Assembly (NCBI RefSeq): GCF_900129095.1
Contig: NZ_FQVA01000002.1
Location: 186,001-250,000 of the forward strand
Source of the DNA: Microbulbifer donghaiensis
GTDB lineage: Bacteria; Pseudomonadota; Gammaproteobacteria; Pseudomonadales; Cellvibrionaceae
Direction: 5' to 3'
DNA: 64,000 bases
The first letter of the stretch is position 1; each line of letters opens with the position of its first letter. Positions 45,836-55,053 of the stretch are shown one piece after another. Under the pieces are notes generated by a model. It was given only the letters and a program-made list of their open reading frames with translations. It searched no databases and was not told the DNA's origin. A program made the translations under genes and the position numbers.

Positions 45836-47485
45836 GTGAAAGTAGCCAAATCTGGACAAGTAATGCGAGAAGATCAGCCGGTAGTCGTAGAAAAGCTGTT
45901 TCAGAGCGCACACCGAGCTATGTCACAGAATCAGCCCCTAGTCGCGCGACATCACTTGGAACAGGCGCTTGCGATCGATTCCAAACAGGCAAAAATATGG
46001 CATCTCTTAGCAGATTCCCACCTCGCGACTCAAGACCTAGCCGGTGGTATCTCCATACTAGAAACTGCGCTGTGCCGCCACAACTTCACACCCGTAGAGC
46101 GAATTTCCCTCCAGATTCACCTTGCCAGCCTCTATATCAGGGCCGACGACCTAGGCGCAGCCTCCCAATGCATTGACCTAAAAGCGGTCATAAATCTGAA
46201 GAATCCCACACTGGCTGCACGGGCTGGCTATCTATTGGCAATATGTGAGGAGCACAGCGCTGCTCTGGCGGCTTTCGAAACCGCACTACCGTTACAGCCG
46301 AAGGACACTGAACTTCTGTTTAATACTGCTTCGACAAACCGGGCGATGGGCAACCTGGAAACTGCAGAATCAATGTACAACCGGGCCCTGAAATTAGCTC
46401 CAGACAACTATCCTGCCTACTGGCTGAGATCGACCCTCAGAAAACAGACAGAAGAAAGCAACCATATCCCCGAACTCGAAGTACTCGCATCAGCAAGTGC
46501 TACCCCTGCTGAAGGAAAAGTTCACCTGTACTACGCTCTAGCAAAAGAGCTGGAAGACCTGAAGCTGTATGAAGAAAGCTTTTCAGCCTTAATCAAAGGA
46601 GCCGAACTTAAAAAAAATTCCCTCGGATACAGCGTTGAACCTGACCTTATTGCAGTTGAGGAAATCCGTAAGACTTACAGCCCTGATACGATAGCCGACA
46701 AAGTAAATTCAAGTAATCAGAACGGGGAGGGCCTTATCTTTATTTTGGGTATGCCCAGAACTGGCTCCACCCTTGTTGACAGGATTCTCTCTTCCAACGA
46801 ACAAGTAGACTCCGCGGGCGAACCAGACACCTTCGCCCAGATTTTTTACCGCGCAGCCATGCAGACCGCCCGTATCCGCGACTTCATCAGCGATTCGCAA
46901 TTGCGCGCAATCCGCGGAAGCATCCAACTCGATTTTGAAAAAATTGGGCAGGATTATCAGCAAAAGCTCACATCAAGGGCAAAACAGAAAAACAGTCGCT
47001 ATATTATTGACAAAAATCCAAGTAATTTCCTGTATCTTGGAGCAATCAAACTCGCACTACCTCACGCCAAAATAATACATATCAAGCGCAACCCAATGGA
47101 CACGTGTTATGCGATTTTTAAAACACTGTTTAAGAATGGACACCCATACTCCTATGATTTACATGATCTCGCAGCATATTATTCCGCGTACGATCAACTA
47201 ATGAACCACTGGAAGTCCATATTTGGCGCTGGCTACTTTGAGTTGAACTACGAAGATCTCGTCACTACTCCGGTGGAGACCTCCAAGGCGCTGATGCAGT
47301 ATTGCGATCTAAACTGGTCTGAAAACTGCCTGGAGTTTCACAAGAATCGCGTGAAAGGCACTGCAACGGCAAGCGCTGCACAGGTGAGACAACCCATATA
47401 CAGAAACTCACTGGAATTGTGGAAAAACTGTGAGAAGGGTTTGACGCCACTCAGGAGTCTATTGAAAGAAAAAGGGCTGATTTGA
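45836..47485 (+). CDS. TPR-repeat sulfotransferase (copy 1)
   Basis: 549-residue protein with N-terminal tetratricopeptide repeats (about residues 20-230) and a C-terminal PAPS-dependent sulfotransferase domain. The 5'-phosphosulfate loop reads GMPRTGSTLVDRIL near residue 305, and the 3'-phosphate site is IIHIKRNPMDTCYAIF near residue 415. The GTG at 45836 lacks a good ribosome site; the ATG at 45863 is an equally good start. It probably moves sulfate from PAPS to a protein or glycan. It is convergent with a second gene of the same type and lies between TonB-dependent receptors. The DNA is visibly richer in A and T than the receptors. The acceptor is unknown. Confidence 0.88.
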   Translation: MKVAKSGQVMREDQPVVVEKLFQSAHRAMSQNQPLVARHHLEQALAIDSKQAKIWHLLADSHLATQDLAGGISILETALCRHNFTPVERISLQIHLASLYIRADDLGAASQCIDLKAVINLKNPTLAARAGYLLAICEEHSAALAAFETALPLQPKDTELLFNTASTNRAMGNLETAESMYNRALKLAPDNYPAYWLRSTLRKQTEESNHIPELEVLASASATPAEGKVHLYYALAKELEDLKLYEESFSALIKGAELKKNSLGYSVEPDLIAVEEIRKTYSPDTIADKVNSSNQNGEGLIFILGMPRTGSTLVDRILSSNEQVDSAGEPDTFAQIFYRAAMQTARIRDFISDSQLRAIRGSIQLDFEKIGQDYQQKLTSRAKQKNSRYIIDKNPSNFLYLGAIKLALPHAKIIHIKRNPMDTCYAIFKTLFKNGHPYSYDLHDLAAYYSAYDQLMNHWKSIFGAGYFELNYEDLVTTPVETSKALMQYCDLNWSENCLEFHKNRVKGTATASAAQVRQPIYRNSLELWKNCEKGLTPLRSLLKEKGLI

Positions 47486-47509
47486 CACCCGCAATGACGG
47501 CAATGCCGC

Positions 47510-49159
47510 TCACAGATACTTCTGCAGCGGCTCCAGATATTTTTCGTAATTCTTATGACGGCCTGAGGACTTCTTGTAAAGCGGCTTCCTGACCTGCCAA
47601 ATGCTTGCAGTTTTTACCGAACCTTCGCCGCCGGTGAAATCCAGACAGGAATCCTCCCACTCGAGCCCTATGAATTCCAAAAGTCTTTCTAGATTCCCCC
47701 TGGGAGAACTCACAAAACTTTCATAATTCACCTCTTCGATAGAACTCGGAAACAGCGATTTCCAGTATTCCATCAGGCGAACATGTTGCTGGTAGTAATG
47801 TCCTATCGAGTCCAAGTCAACAGAATAGTTCATCGCATCCCCAAGCTGTTGAAAATAAATAGACAGGCAGTTATCCAGCAACTCTCTTCTTGTCCAAATG
47901 ATTTTCGCAGCGGGGAATAAACTTTTGATCAATCCGACATGCAAAAAATTATCGGGCCGCTTGTCGGTCAAGTACTCCGGGCTGCCGAGCCTCTCCCGCA
48001 AAAACCGTCGGTATTCCCGAGCGGCGTTTTGGAAATATTCAACCTCCATCTTCCTCAGCGATCGCGGGTACCCACCACCAATCTGACGGACCAGCTGAGG
48101 GAAATATTCCAACTCACCACCAGCAGTTATCCGAGAGTGCCTACCAAGGAACTTTTCCAGTAATGTAGACCCTGACCGCAACATGCCGCAAATAAATATT
48201 GGGGTAAAATCAGTATTTTCAGAATGCGCGGAAGAGAACCAATTACTGGAAAAAGTCTCCATCAGTTCGGTTATGAATTTCTCTTGAAGATCCTTACGGT
48301 ATTCGATAAATCTCGCGCGACCAATGTTATTCGCCGAATAATAAGCCTGAAACGCCTCCTCATAGCTAGCGCAATCATCCAGCACTTTCCCCAGCGCAAA
48401 CCACAACTCTTCGCGCTCAAGCGGTGGAACCGAACTGTGTTGTAAAGCGGACTTTAGCTGCCTGATTATAGGATCATCTCGGCTCGTAACGTCGCCCAAA
48501 TATGCCAAACGGCAAAGGGCCGGATAATAATCGTTCTGCTGCGCCAGCACATGGCGGTATAGAGACTCTGCTTTTTCCTTATGCCCGCGCTCCTCTTCCA
48601 AACCTGCACGATTGAATAGTGCAGGAGTGTAATTTGGATTTATGGTGAGTGCCCGCTCAAAACATTCCTCAGCTCGCTGCGGTTCGTTCAGCTCTGAATA
48701 TACCAATGCAAGATTATTGAAAACCTCGTCTTGCCCACTGATTCCACGACTGATTGCTTCTTCATAGGCCTTTGCTGATTCGACCAACCTGCCAAGCTTT
48801 CTTAGCTGCAGAGCCAAGTTATACAGGCAATTAGGCAAATCTGGATTTAGGGACAGCGCCTGCTGGTAGGCACTCACACCTTCCTCCGGCAAACCCGCCG
48901 ATATGCAAACAGATGCCAGCTTGATGACATAGTCAACACAAGTGGGATTAAGCCTCACTAAATCTTTCAGGATTTGGACGGCTTTTATTGTTTGCCCACT
49001 TCTCAAGTACAGCTGGCAAACTTCTGTGAGCACCTTTTCCCGCTCCAGACCGGAATTAAGCAGGGTGAGATATAGCTGTTCAGCTTCGGAGAAATGCGAT
49101 GCGGCATATGCACTACGAGCACGCCGCAAAGTATCTACAAAGTTCGACCGATCTATCAT
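47510..49159 (-). CDS. TPR-repeat sulfotransferase (copy 2)
   Basis: 549-residue protein with TPR units over about residues 10-240 (ALVYSELNEPQRAEECFERA is one clear unit) and a sulfotransferase domain. The PAPS loop is ICGMLRSGSTLLEKFLGR near residue 295, and the 3'-phosphate motif is KIIWTRRELLDNCLSIYFQQ. The ATG at 49159 is chosen because the 28 codons upstream lack TPR character. Its end is 25 bases from the convergent copy 1. The two share architecture but are diverged in sequence, so they may act on different acceptors. The A+T-rich composition suggests a separate history from flanking genes. Confidence 0.88.
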   Translation of the reverse strand: MIDRSNFVDTLRRARSAYAASHFSEAEQLYLTLLNSGLEREKVLTEVCQLYLRSGQTIKAVQILKDLVRLNPTCVDYVIKLASVCISAGLPEEGVSAYQQALSLNPDLPNCLYNLALQLRKLGRLVESAKAYEEAISRGISGQDEVFNNLALVYSELNEPQRAEECFERALTINPNYTPALFNRAGLEEERGHKEKAESLYRHVLAQQNDYYPALCRLAYLGDVTSRDDPIIRQLKSALQHSSVPPLEREELWFALGKVLDDCASYEEAFQAYYSANNIGRARFIEYRKDLQEKFITELMETFSSNWFSSAHSENTDFTPIFICGMLRSGSTLLEKFLGRHSRITAGGELEYFPQLVRQIGGGYPRSLRKMEVEYFQNAAREYRRFLRERLGSPEYLTDKRPDNFLHVGLIKSLFPAAKIIWTRRELLDNCLSIYFQQLGDAMNYSVDLDSIGHYYQQHVRLMEYWKSLFPSSIEEVNYESFVSSPRGNLERLLEFIGLEWEDSCLDFTGGEGSVKTASIWQVRKPLYKKSSGRHKNYEKYLEPLQKYL

Positions 49160-49486
49160 TGCTCCAACCAAACAAGTCCGTAGATGAAAAATTATGGGAT
49201 TGCAAACGATTAACCTAGACCACCTATTCAGGGTGCTTTTCACCTATCTATTGAATTAATTCAGGAAAGAACTCAACTCACCGCGGAGCGTTACGTTTGA
49301 ATGCATCTCAGGAATAGCCTCGGGGGAGGAAGGGGAATCAACTCGAAACCAAACACTTCTCAAATAAAAATTGGATCGAAGCCAAACCAGCGCTTCAATA
49401 CCAAATACTGACATTTGCCGCCTCTGAAGCCCAAACATAGTAAAAACCGAATATTTAGGAATCAGCCCTTCATCACAGGAGCCACC
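49160..49486. other. A+T-rich gap upstream of sulfotransferase copy 2
   Basis: About 330 bases with no supported gene. An 80-codon minus-strand frame (49256-49498) has no domain, signal peptide or ribosome site. It probably holds the promoter of sulfotransferase copy 2. Confidence 0.5.
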
Positions 49487-49669
49487 ATGCAGCTTCAAAT
49501 ATATAGCCCCGACTTTGCATACCCTTCTAAATCTAGTGAATGCCTGATATCAGCCAGCTCATTATTGAATATAGACAGAACACTCATGACTTGTGACACA
49601 GCCATTTTTACTAAAAGCGGCTTTCGGTCCCGGCACTACAATCAACCATCAAAACCGCTTCTTTCTTAA
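49487..49669 (+). CDS. Possible small ORF with a strong ribosome site
   Basis: 60 codons starting at ATG 49487, with a perfect AGGAG five bases upstream. The product starts MQLQIYSPDFAYPSKSSECL and has no signal peptide or known domain; it holds three tyrosines, two cysteines and a Ser/Arg-rich end. Only the ribosome site and its place between the sulfotransferases and a lipoprotein support it. It could be a chance frame. Confidence 0.25.
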   Translation: MQLQIYSPDFAYPSKSSECLISASSLLNIDRTLMTCDTAIFTKSGFRSRHYNQPSKPLLS

Positions 49670-49680
49670 GACATTACCGT

Positions 49681-49965
49681 TCAGTCATTTTTCATTTTAC
49701 TGCGCGTATTTTTATCAAGCCCCTTTTTACTTTCGTACGCCATATTCTCCCACTCTTCGGCAGTCATGCAGGTCTTTTGCTTAAAGCGAGACCCTGTAAT
49801 TGCGCGCACCTTGCAAATCTTGCCATCTTCCTCATTGGCAACCAGGCTGGCCGTTCCAGAACTCTGGGCCACGGGTGAAACAGGTTGTTCTTCACTCGCG
49901 CCCGATGTACAACCAGCTAACACACTGCAACTAAGCGCCAATGCCAAAAAGAATTTGATTTTCAT
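49681..49965 (-). CDS. Small lipoprotein with TGSR motif
   Basis: 94-residue predicted lipoprotein. The signal peptide MKIKFFLALALSCSVLAGC ends in a lipobox LAGC with the lipidated cysteine at residue 19. The mature part has a disordered Ser/Glu/Pro linker, then KICKVRAITGSRFKQKTC, a pattern (C-x8-TGSR-x4-C, then TAEEW) that recurs in small secreted proteins of many proteobacteria, followed by a basic tail. Function is unknown. It is convergent with the possible small ORF. No operon partner. Confidence 0.8.
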   Translation of the reverse strand: MKIKFFLALALSCSVLAGCTSGASEEQPVSPVAQSSGTASLVANEEDGKICKVRAITGSRFKQKTCMTAEEWENMAYESKKGLDKNTRSKMKND

Positions 49966-50747
49966 ATCGATACCCTTATATCAAAAAAACGACTTTAACA
50001 ATCTTCCCTTTCAAGAAGCCGTAAAGCATTTTACCGCGCCAAATTATTTACGACCACCGGCAAATACAAAACACCTTTGACAAAGGTTCCCCCAACAAAC
50101 GAACAAACACGTATTTCTCTTTCCAGACGAGCAGCCAGCTCTACCACACAACAGGAAGGAAGGGACGCCACAACCGCTATCACGAAGTTCTACCGCGGAT
50201 ACGCTAACTTGGCCGTAAAAGCTACCCTCCCCGTTTTCGGTCGCCTATCGATGAATCGCTCCAATACTCCATGCATACAAATGGAGATCTCAATAGACGT
50301 CGCTATGTTTGGCGCTGCAATGAGCTCGACAGCATCGCTGGGCACCACGCCATGACTACTGTCTATATCGGCCATGCCCAGATAAGAGCTACTGATGGGG
50401 ATGACTGGAACAAGGCTTGCCAAAATCCACGCGCGGCGATGCGGCGTTGTCCACCGCAACCAAAAGCATCACCGGCTTTAACACTCCTACTGTATGCCCC
50501 AGCACGCGCGCCAATCTAGATCGGGCCCGGCATCAGGATTATTCCTCTTTATCGGTGATCGGATTATAAAGAAGAATGTGCCTCAAGTGCTTGTAGTGTC
50601 GGCAATTTGAGGGCTTAAATATACAGGCTTAAGTGCACCTAATTTTCTCACAGCAGTGCCGCGGTAAGGTACGACTAAAATCTATGCAGTCACACCGTGG
50701 CTTGCACACCAAATCAGCACCGAAATTCGATTTATCATGGACATTTG
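49966..50747. other. Gap between lipoprotein and marC
   Basis: About 780 bases with overlapping short frames on both strands (for example 50190-50459 on - and 50271-50519 on +), none with a recognisable domain, signal peptide and ribosome site together. It may be degraded coding DNA or regulatory sequence. Nothing firm is seen. Confidence 0.5.
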
Positions 50748-51332
50748 ATGGATACACTAACCGCCTTCCTGACCCTCTTATTCGTCATGGACCCACTGGG
50801 CAACATCCCAGTTTTCCTCGCCGCGCTGAAGAACGTCCCGCAACGCCGGCAACTCTACGTCATCATGCGCGAACTGATCTTCGCGCTCATCGTGCTGCTG
50901 GTCTTCCTCTATGGCGGGCGCTACGTGCTGGCCTGGCTTGGGTTATCGCAGGAAGCCATACGCATTGCCGGTGCCATCATTCTGTTTTTGATCTCACTGC
51001 GCATGGTCTTCCCCACCGAGGGAGGCATCATGGGCGAGCGCCTGGAAGGAGAGCCATTCTTTGTGCCACTGGCAGTACCCTTGGTTGCCGGCCCCTCTAC
51101 GATGGCCATCCTGATGCTGATGACAAACAGCGAGGGGGAGCAATTACTGGACTGGACGCTGGCCCTGTTGGGCGCCTGGGGTGTCTCTTCTGTAATACTG
51201 CTGGCGTCAGCGCCGCTGGCCCGATTGTTGGGGACCCGGGGCCTGATCGCTGTCGAGCGACTGATGGGAATGGTGCTGGTAATGCTGTCAGTTCAGCTAT
51301 TTCTCGATGGGATGAAACAGAGCCTCGCCTAA
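50748..51332 (+). CDS. MarC-family integral membrane protein
   Basis: 194-residue inner-membrane protein with six predicted helices. It starts MDTLTAFLTLLFVMDPLGNIPVFLAAL, the typical MarC/YhgN N-terminus, and has FFVPLAVPLVAGPSTMAILML in the middle and LMGMVLVMLSVQLFLDGM at the end. The family function is unknown despite the name; it is not a proven drug transporter. The ATG at 50748 is chosen for homology; the upstream in-frame extension is not membrane-like. A terminator follows. Confidence 0.9.
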   Translation: MDTLTAFLTLLFVMDPLGNIPVFLAALKNVPQRRQLYVIMRELIFALIVLLVFLYGGRYVLAWLGLSQEAIRIAGAIILFLISLRMVFPTEGGIMGERLEGEPFFVPLAVPLVAGPSTMAILMLMTNSEGEQLLDWTLALLGAWGVSSVILLASAPLARLLGTRGLIAVERLMGMVLVMLSVQLFLDGMKQSLA

Positions 51333-51346
51333 CGCCCTCCACTCTA

Positions 51347-51384
51347 CAGCCTCCCTTGCAGGTAAGGGGGGCTGCTTATTTTTT
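51347..51384 (+). terminator. Rho-independent terminator after marC
   Basis: An 11-bp stem (51347-51357 with 51364-51374, one T-G wobble) with a 6-base loop, followed by CTTATTTTTT. Confidence 0.9.
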
Positions 51385-51742
51385 AACCACCCAACACTCT
51401 TCACACCTCCAAGAAACTCCCTTCCCGACTCCATTGATCACTTTTCAACCAACAATCGCGAATTACTTGCAAACTTTACATTTAATATTCGCATACTCTT
51501 AAAGCATCAATTGAAATAAAAATATCATTTAAATTTTGCCTCAATAGGATGCACATATTTTCGCGCGATTATAAATAAACCATTAAGATCAAAATATAAA
51601 CAGCAATTCGACCTGCTCAACGACGCCGCAATGTCACGATAGTTCCATAATGCTATTTGATGCATTAAAGTCAGCTCGCGCATTAAATGCTACAAGCTAA
51701 TAAACGCATTATAAGTACCCTAAGTACATAAAAGGATGCATT
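51385..51742 (+). other. A+T-rich leader of receptor 4
   Basis: About 360 strongly A+T-rich bases with no gene, ending in AAAAGGATGCATT just before the receptor ATG. Likely the promoter and a long 5' leader of the receptor gene. No operator was identified. Confidence 0.5.
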
Positions 51743-54445
51743 ATGATCAAGACCAAATTGAGCGTTGCCATTGCAGCTCTGGGCACTATCGCCAGCACTG
51801 GCGCCCTGGCCCAGGACGCAGTTCCCGGACCGGCAGTTGAAGAAGTAGTTGTTACCGGTTCGCGTATTGCCCGCGACCCTCTGTCTACTACAGGCCCTAT
51901 TACTATTGTTGACTCCGAAGCGATCCAGCGCTCCGGTGTCGGCACCATCGACGAGCTGCTGAACCAGCTGCCGTCCATGGGTACCACCGGCATCAACGCC
52001 AACGACAACAACGGCGGTGCCGGCCTGTCTTTCGTGGACCTGCGCAACCTGGGCGCCGAGCGTACCCTGGTGCTGGTCAACGGTCGCCGCTTTGTATCCT
52101 CCAGCTCCGGCGTTGGTTCCGCGGTAGATATGAACAATATCCCGGTTGATATGATCGACCGTATCGAAGTGCTGACCGACGGCGCTTCCGCGGTATACGG
52201 CTCCGACGCCGTTGCCGGTGTTATCAACATCGTAATGAAGAAGTCCGTTGACGGCGTTCGTGTCAGCGCCCGCGCCGGCAGCAGCGAAAACGGCGGCGGC
52301 GAGAACGGCGAGTTCTCCATCACTTTCGGCAGTGAAGGTGAGCGCGGCAGCTTTATCGGCAATATCAGCCACGCACAGCGCGACGAAGTCACCTACAACG
52401 ACCGCGATTGGGCCGGCCTGAACAGTTCCATGGGCCCCAACGGCAATATCTTCACCAACTACGGCAGCTTTACCGTTGGCGAAGACGGCAAGTCCCTGAC
52501 TTCCGGCTACACCCCGTACAACATCGGTCAGCACATGTGGCTGGCTGGCTCCATGGAGCGCACCGCGGCGACCGTGAATGGCACCTTCTCCATTACCGAT
52601 TCGGTAGAAGCCTACGGCGAAGCGAGCTACACGCAGAAGACCACCAACCAGCAGCTGGCCGCACAGCCGATGTACGCCGGTAACGGCCTGGCGCTGACCC
52701 CGGACCATATGCCGGCTGAAGTCCAGCAGCAGCTGCAGGATTCCTGGCAGGCAGCGGAAGACGCCTACCAGATCGAACTGGCCGCCTACAACGCCGCCTA
52801 CGCCCAGTGGCAAGCCCAGGGCAGCCCGGCAGGTCTGGAGCCCAAAGAACCTTCAGCCGCTCACGGCACCGCCTGGGACGACGCAGGCGCCTTCGATGTA
52901 CGCCTGCGTCCGGTCGACGGCGGCACTCGCGACTACGAGCAGACCACCGATACCTACCGCCTCATCGGCGGCCTGCGCGGTGACCTGGCCAATGGCTGGG
53001 GCTGGGATACCTTCCTGAGCTATGGCAAGAACGAAGGCGAGAACAGCATCACCAACTCGTACAACAAGGCCCGTCTGCAGGAAGTCCTGGACGGCACCTC
53101 CCCGATCGCCAACCCGCAGTTCCTCGGCGGCATCGGTGCGGACGTGATCGACTACATCCGCTACGACGACAAGGAAGACAACGAGTACGAACTGGTTAAC
53201 TTCGGCGCCAGCCTGACCGGCGACATCGAAGCCATCCAGTTCCAGGGCGGCGCCCTCGGCTTCGCCACCGGTGTCGAGTACCGCGAAGAGTCCGGCGAGT
53301 TCAACCCGAGCGCCGAAACCCAGAGCGGCGACACCTTCGGCAACAAGCAGGACGCCACTGCCGGCGAGTATTCCGTGACCGAAGTATTTGCGGAATTCAA
53401 CCTGCCGATCCTGGCCGGTGCCAAGTACGCGGAAGAGCTGTCTGCGGATATCGCGGTGCGTTACTCCGACTTCGACACCTTCGGCGGCCAGAGCACTGGC
53501 AAGATCGGCCTGGTTTACGCGCCGACCGAAGACATTCGCTTCCGCACCAGCCTGTCCACCGCGTTCCGCGCACCGGGCATCTATGAGCTGTTCAGCGGCG
53601 CCGCGCAGAGCTACGAGTACCTGATCGACCCCTGTGATAATGGCACCACCAACACCACTGGCGTAGGTTCTAACTGTCAGACGGAAATCGTTCAGTCTGG
53701 CAACCAGGTTCCGACCAATATTGGCGGCAACCCGGATCTGCAGCCGGAAGAAGCGACAACCTTCACTGCCGGCGTAGTGTGGACTCCGTCCTTCGCCGAA
53801 GATCTGTCCATCACCCTGGACTACTACGAGATCGAAGTGGAAGACGCGATCACCTCACCGGACCTGCAGCGCATCCTGGATGACTGCTACCGCGGTGGTA
53901 TCGCGGCCGCCTGTGACCGCGTAGTGCGCAACAACAATGGCGCTGGCCAGATCATCGCCCTGGAAGGTGCACTGATGAACATCGGTGAAATCAACACCAA
54001 GGGTGTGGACATCGATGTGGTGCAGAACTTCCACTACGACGCCGGCCAGCTGGCCGTGCGCGCTCAGGCCACCCGCCTGCTCGAGTACGAGGAGTTCAAC
54101 TCCCAGACCGGGCAGACCACCGATAAGCTGGACTATATCGGCACCTCCAACGAGGCCTACGTCAAGTGGCGCGGCCTGGCCAGTGCTACCTGGTATGCCG
54201 CTAACTGGGATCTGGGTGCGGAAGTCCAGCACCTGAGCGATGGTAAGAGCCCTTACCTGCGCCTGCCTTCACACACCTACCTGAACCTGCGTGCGGGTTG
54301 GGATGTGAACGACGCCACGCGCCTGACTGCGGGTATCGACAATGTGACCGACCGCGAGCCGGCAACCACCTCTGGTTCCGACTGGAACGGCACTTACGAC
54401 TTCATGGGCCGTTACGCCTGGGCTGGTGTTAGCTACCAGTTCTAA
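51743..54445 (+). CDS. TonB-dependent receptor (copy 4)
   Basis: 900-residue outer-membrane transporter. ATG 51743 follows AAAAGGA and starts a signal peptide (MIKTKLSVAIAALGTIASTG), cleaved near ALAQDAVP. TonB box VEEVVVTGSRI; plug motifs LRNLGAERTLVLVNGRRF and IEVLTDGASAVYGSDAVAGVINI. A helical insert (QQQLQDSWQAAEDAYQIELA, near residue 335) in an extracellular loop is unusual. Ends YAWAGVSYQF with C-terminal Phe. Clean GC-rich codon use. The substrate is unknown; of the four receptors only the one at 36.5 kb has a signalling domain. A terminator follows. Confidence 0.93.
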   Translation: MIKTKLSVAIAALGTIASTGALAQDAVPGPAVEEVVVTGSRIARDPLSTTGPITIVDSEAIQRSGVGTIDELLNQLPSMGTTGINANDNNGGAGLSFVDLRNLGAERTLVLVNGRRFVSSSSGVGSAVDMNNIPVDMIDRIEVLTDGASAVYGSDAVAGVINIVMKKSVDGVRVSARAGSSENGGGENGEFSITFGSEGERGSFIGNISHAQRDEVTYNDRDWAGLNSSMGPNGNIFTNYGSFTVGEDGKSLTSGYTPYNIGQHMWLAGSMERTAATVNGTFSITDSVEAYGEASYTQKTTNQQLAAQPMYAGNGLALTPDHMPAEVQQQLQDSWQAAEDAYQIELAAYNAAYAQWQAQGSPAGLEPKEPSAAHGTAWDDAGAFDVRLRPVDGGTRDYEQTTDTYRLIGGLRGDLANGWGWDTFLSYGKNEGENSITNSYNKARLQEVLDGTSPIANPQFLGGIGADVIDYIRYDDKEDNEYELVNFGASLTGDIEAIQFQGGALGFATGVEYREESGEFNPSAETQSGDTFGNKQDATAGEYSVTEVFAEFNLPILAGAKYAEELSADIAVRYSDFDTFGGQSTGKIGLVYAPTEDIRFRTSLSTAFRAPGIYELFSGAAQSYEYLIDPCDNGTTNTTGVGSNCQTEIVQSGNQVPTNIGGNPDLQPEEATTFTAGVVWTPSFAEDLSITLDYYEIEVEDAITSPDLQRILDDCYRGGIAAACDRVVRNNNGAGQIIALEGALMNIGEINTKGVDIDVVQNFHYDAGQLAVRAQATRLLEYEEFNSQTGQTTDKLDYIGTSNEAYVKWRGLASATWYAANWDLGAEVQHLSDGKSPYLRLPSHTYLNLRAGWDVNDATRLTAGIDNVTDREPATTSGSDWNGTYDFMGRYAWAGVSYQF

Positions 54446-54472
54446 GTGATGACTCAAGTAGTCGAAATGAGA

Positions 54473-54497
54473 AGGGGCGCCTCGGCGCCCCTTTTTT
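54473..54497 (+). terminator. Rho-independent terminator after receptor 4
   Basis: AGGGGCGCC and GGCGCCCCT form a 9-bp stem with a short loop, followed by TTTTTT, about 28 bases past the stop. Confidence 0.95.
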
Positions 54498-54505
54498 ATT
54501 CTTGG

Positions 54506-54584
54506 TATCGCCTGCAGGGCAGGCTCCCACATCAGTAGCTGATTCTGTGGACAACCAACAGTGGGAGCCTGCCCTGCAGGCGAT
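54506..54584. repeat. REP inverted pair left of the RAYT gene
   Basis: An inverted REP (54506-54531, ATCGCCTGCAGGGCAGGCTC plus CCACA) and a direct REP (54561-54584, GTGGGAGCCTGCCCTGCAGG plus CGAT) face each other across about 29 bases, forming a BIME-like pair. It ends 3 bases before the RAYT stop codon. Confidence 0.92.
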
Positions 54585-54587
54585 TTA

Positions 54588-55043
54588 TCAGAGCCAGATA
54601 GCATCCCACAGCGGGTAGTCGCGCAAGGACTTTACCAGCCCAGCCCTCAGCGGATTCGCAACCACATAGCGTGCCATTGCAATCAAATCCTCTTCTTTCC
54701 TCAACGCGTGATCGTGAAAACCGCGCTGCCAGTTTCTATCCAGCTGCCGGTCTTGTCGTTTGAGCGCCTTACTGGTCTGTGATTTCACTTTCTGCACGAT
54801 GGCTGAAAGTTCGGCGCCCTTTCGTATTTGCATCAGCCATTGAACATGATCAGGCATCACCACATAGCTCAGAGTTTCAGCTGATCGGCTTGAATGCATC
54901 AGCGCTCTCACAAACGCACGCCCCCGCTGCAAGTCAGAAAATATTGGCTGCCGCTGAAAGCAGTTGGCGGTAATCAGATATATACGGTTCGGCTCGCTGA
55001 ATTGGCCGAAACGCAACCGGTGACTTTCGGGAGAGCTGTTCAT
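54588..55043 (-). CDS. REP-associated tyrosine transposase (RAYT)
   Basis: 151-residue IS200-like Y1 transposase thought to mobilise REP hairpins. The start at 55043 has AAGGA upstream; the longer frame begins inside a REP. Family features: RIYLITANCFQRQPIF at residues 20-35, the HUH-equivalent VVMPDHVQWLM (His66, then Gln68 where most members have a second His), KSQTSKAL, and the catalytic region ARYVVANPLRAGLV with Tyr126 and Asn130. It is bracketed by two REP pairs of the same family found elsewhere in the window, so it is a complete REPtron. Activity may be affected by the His-to-Gln change. Confidence 0.93.
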   Translation of the reverse strand: MNSSPESHRLRFGQFSEPNRIYLITANCFQRQPIFSDLQRGRAFVRALMHSSRSAETLSYVVMPDHVQWLMQIRKGAELSAIVQKVKSQTSKALKRQDRQLDRNWQRGFHDHALRKEEDLIAMARYVVANPLRAGLVKSLRDYPLWDAIWL

Positions 55044-55053
55044 CTTCCTTGAG

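Noticed and set aside
50190-50519. Short frames on both strands in the lipoprotein-marC gap
   Set aside because: Neither product is recognisable and starts are poor; possibly degraded DNA but nothing identifies it.
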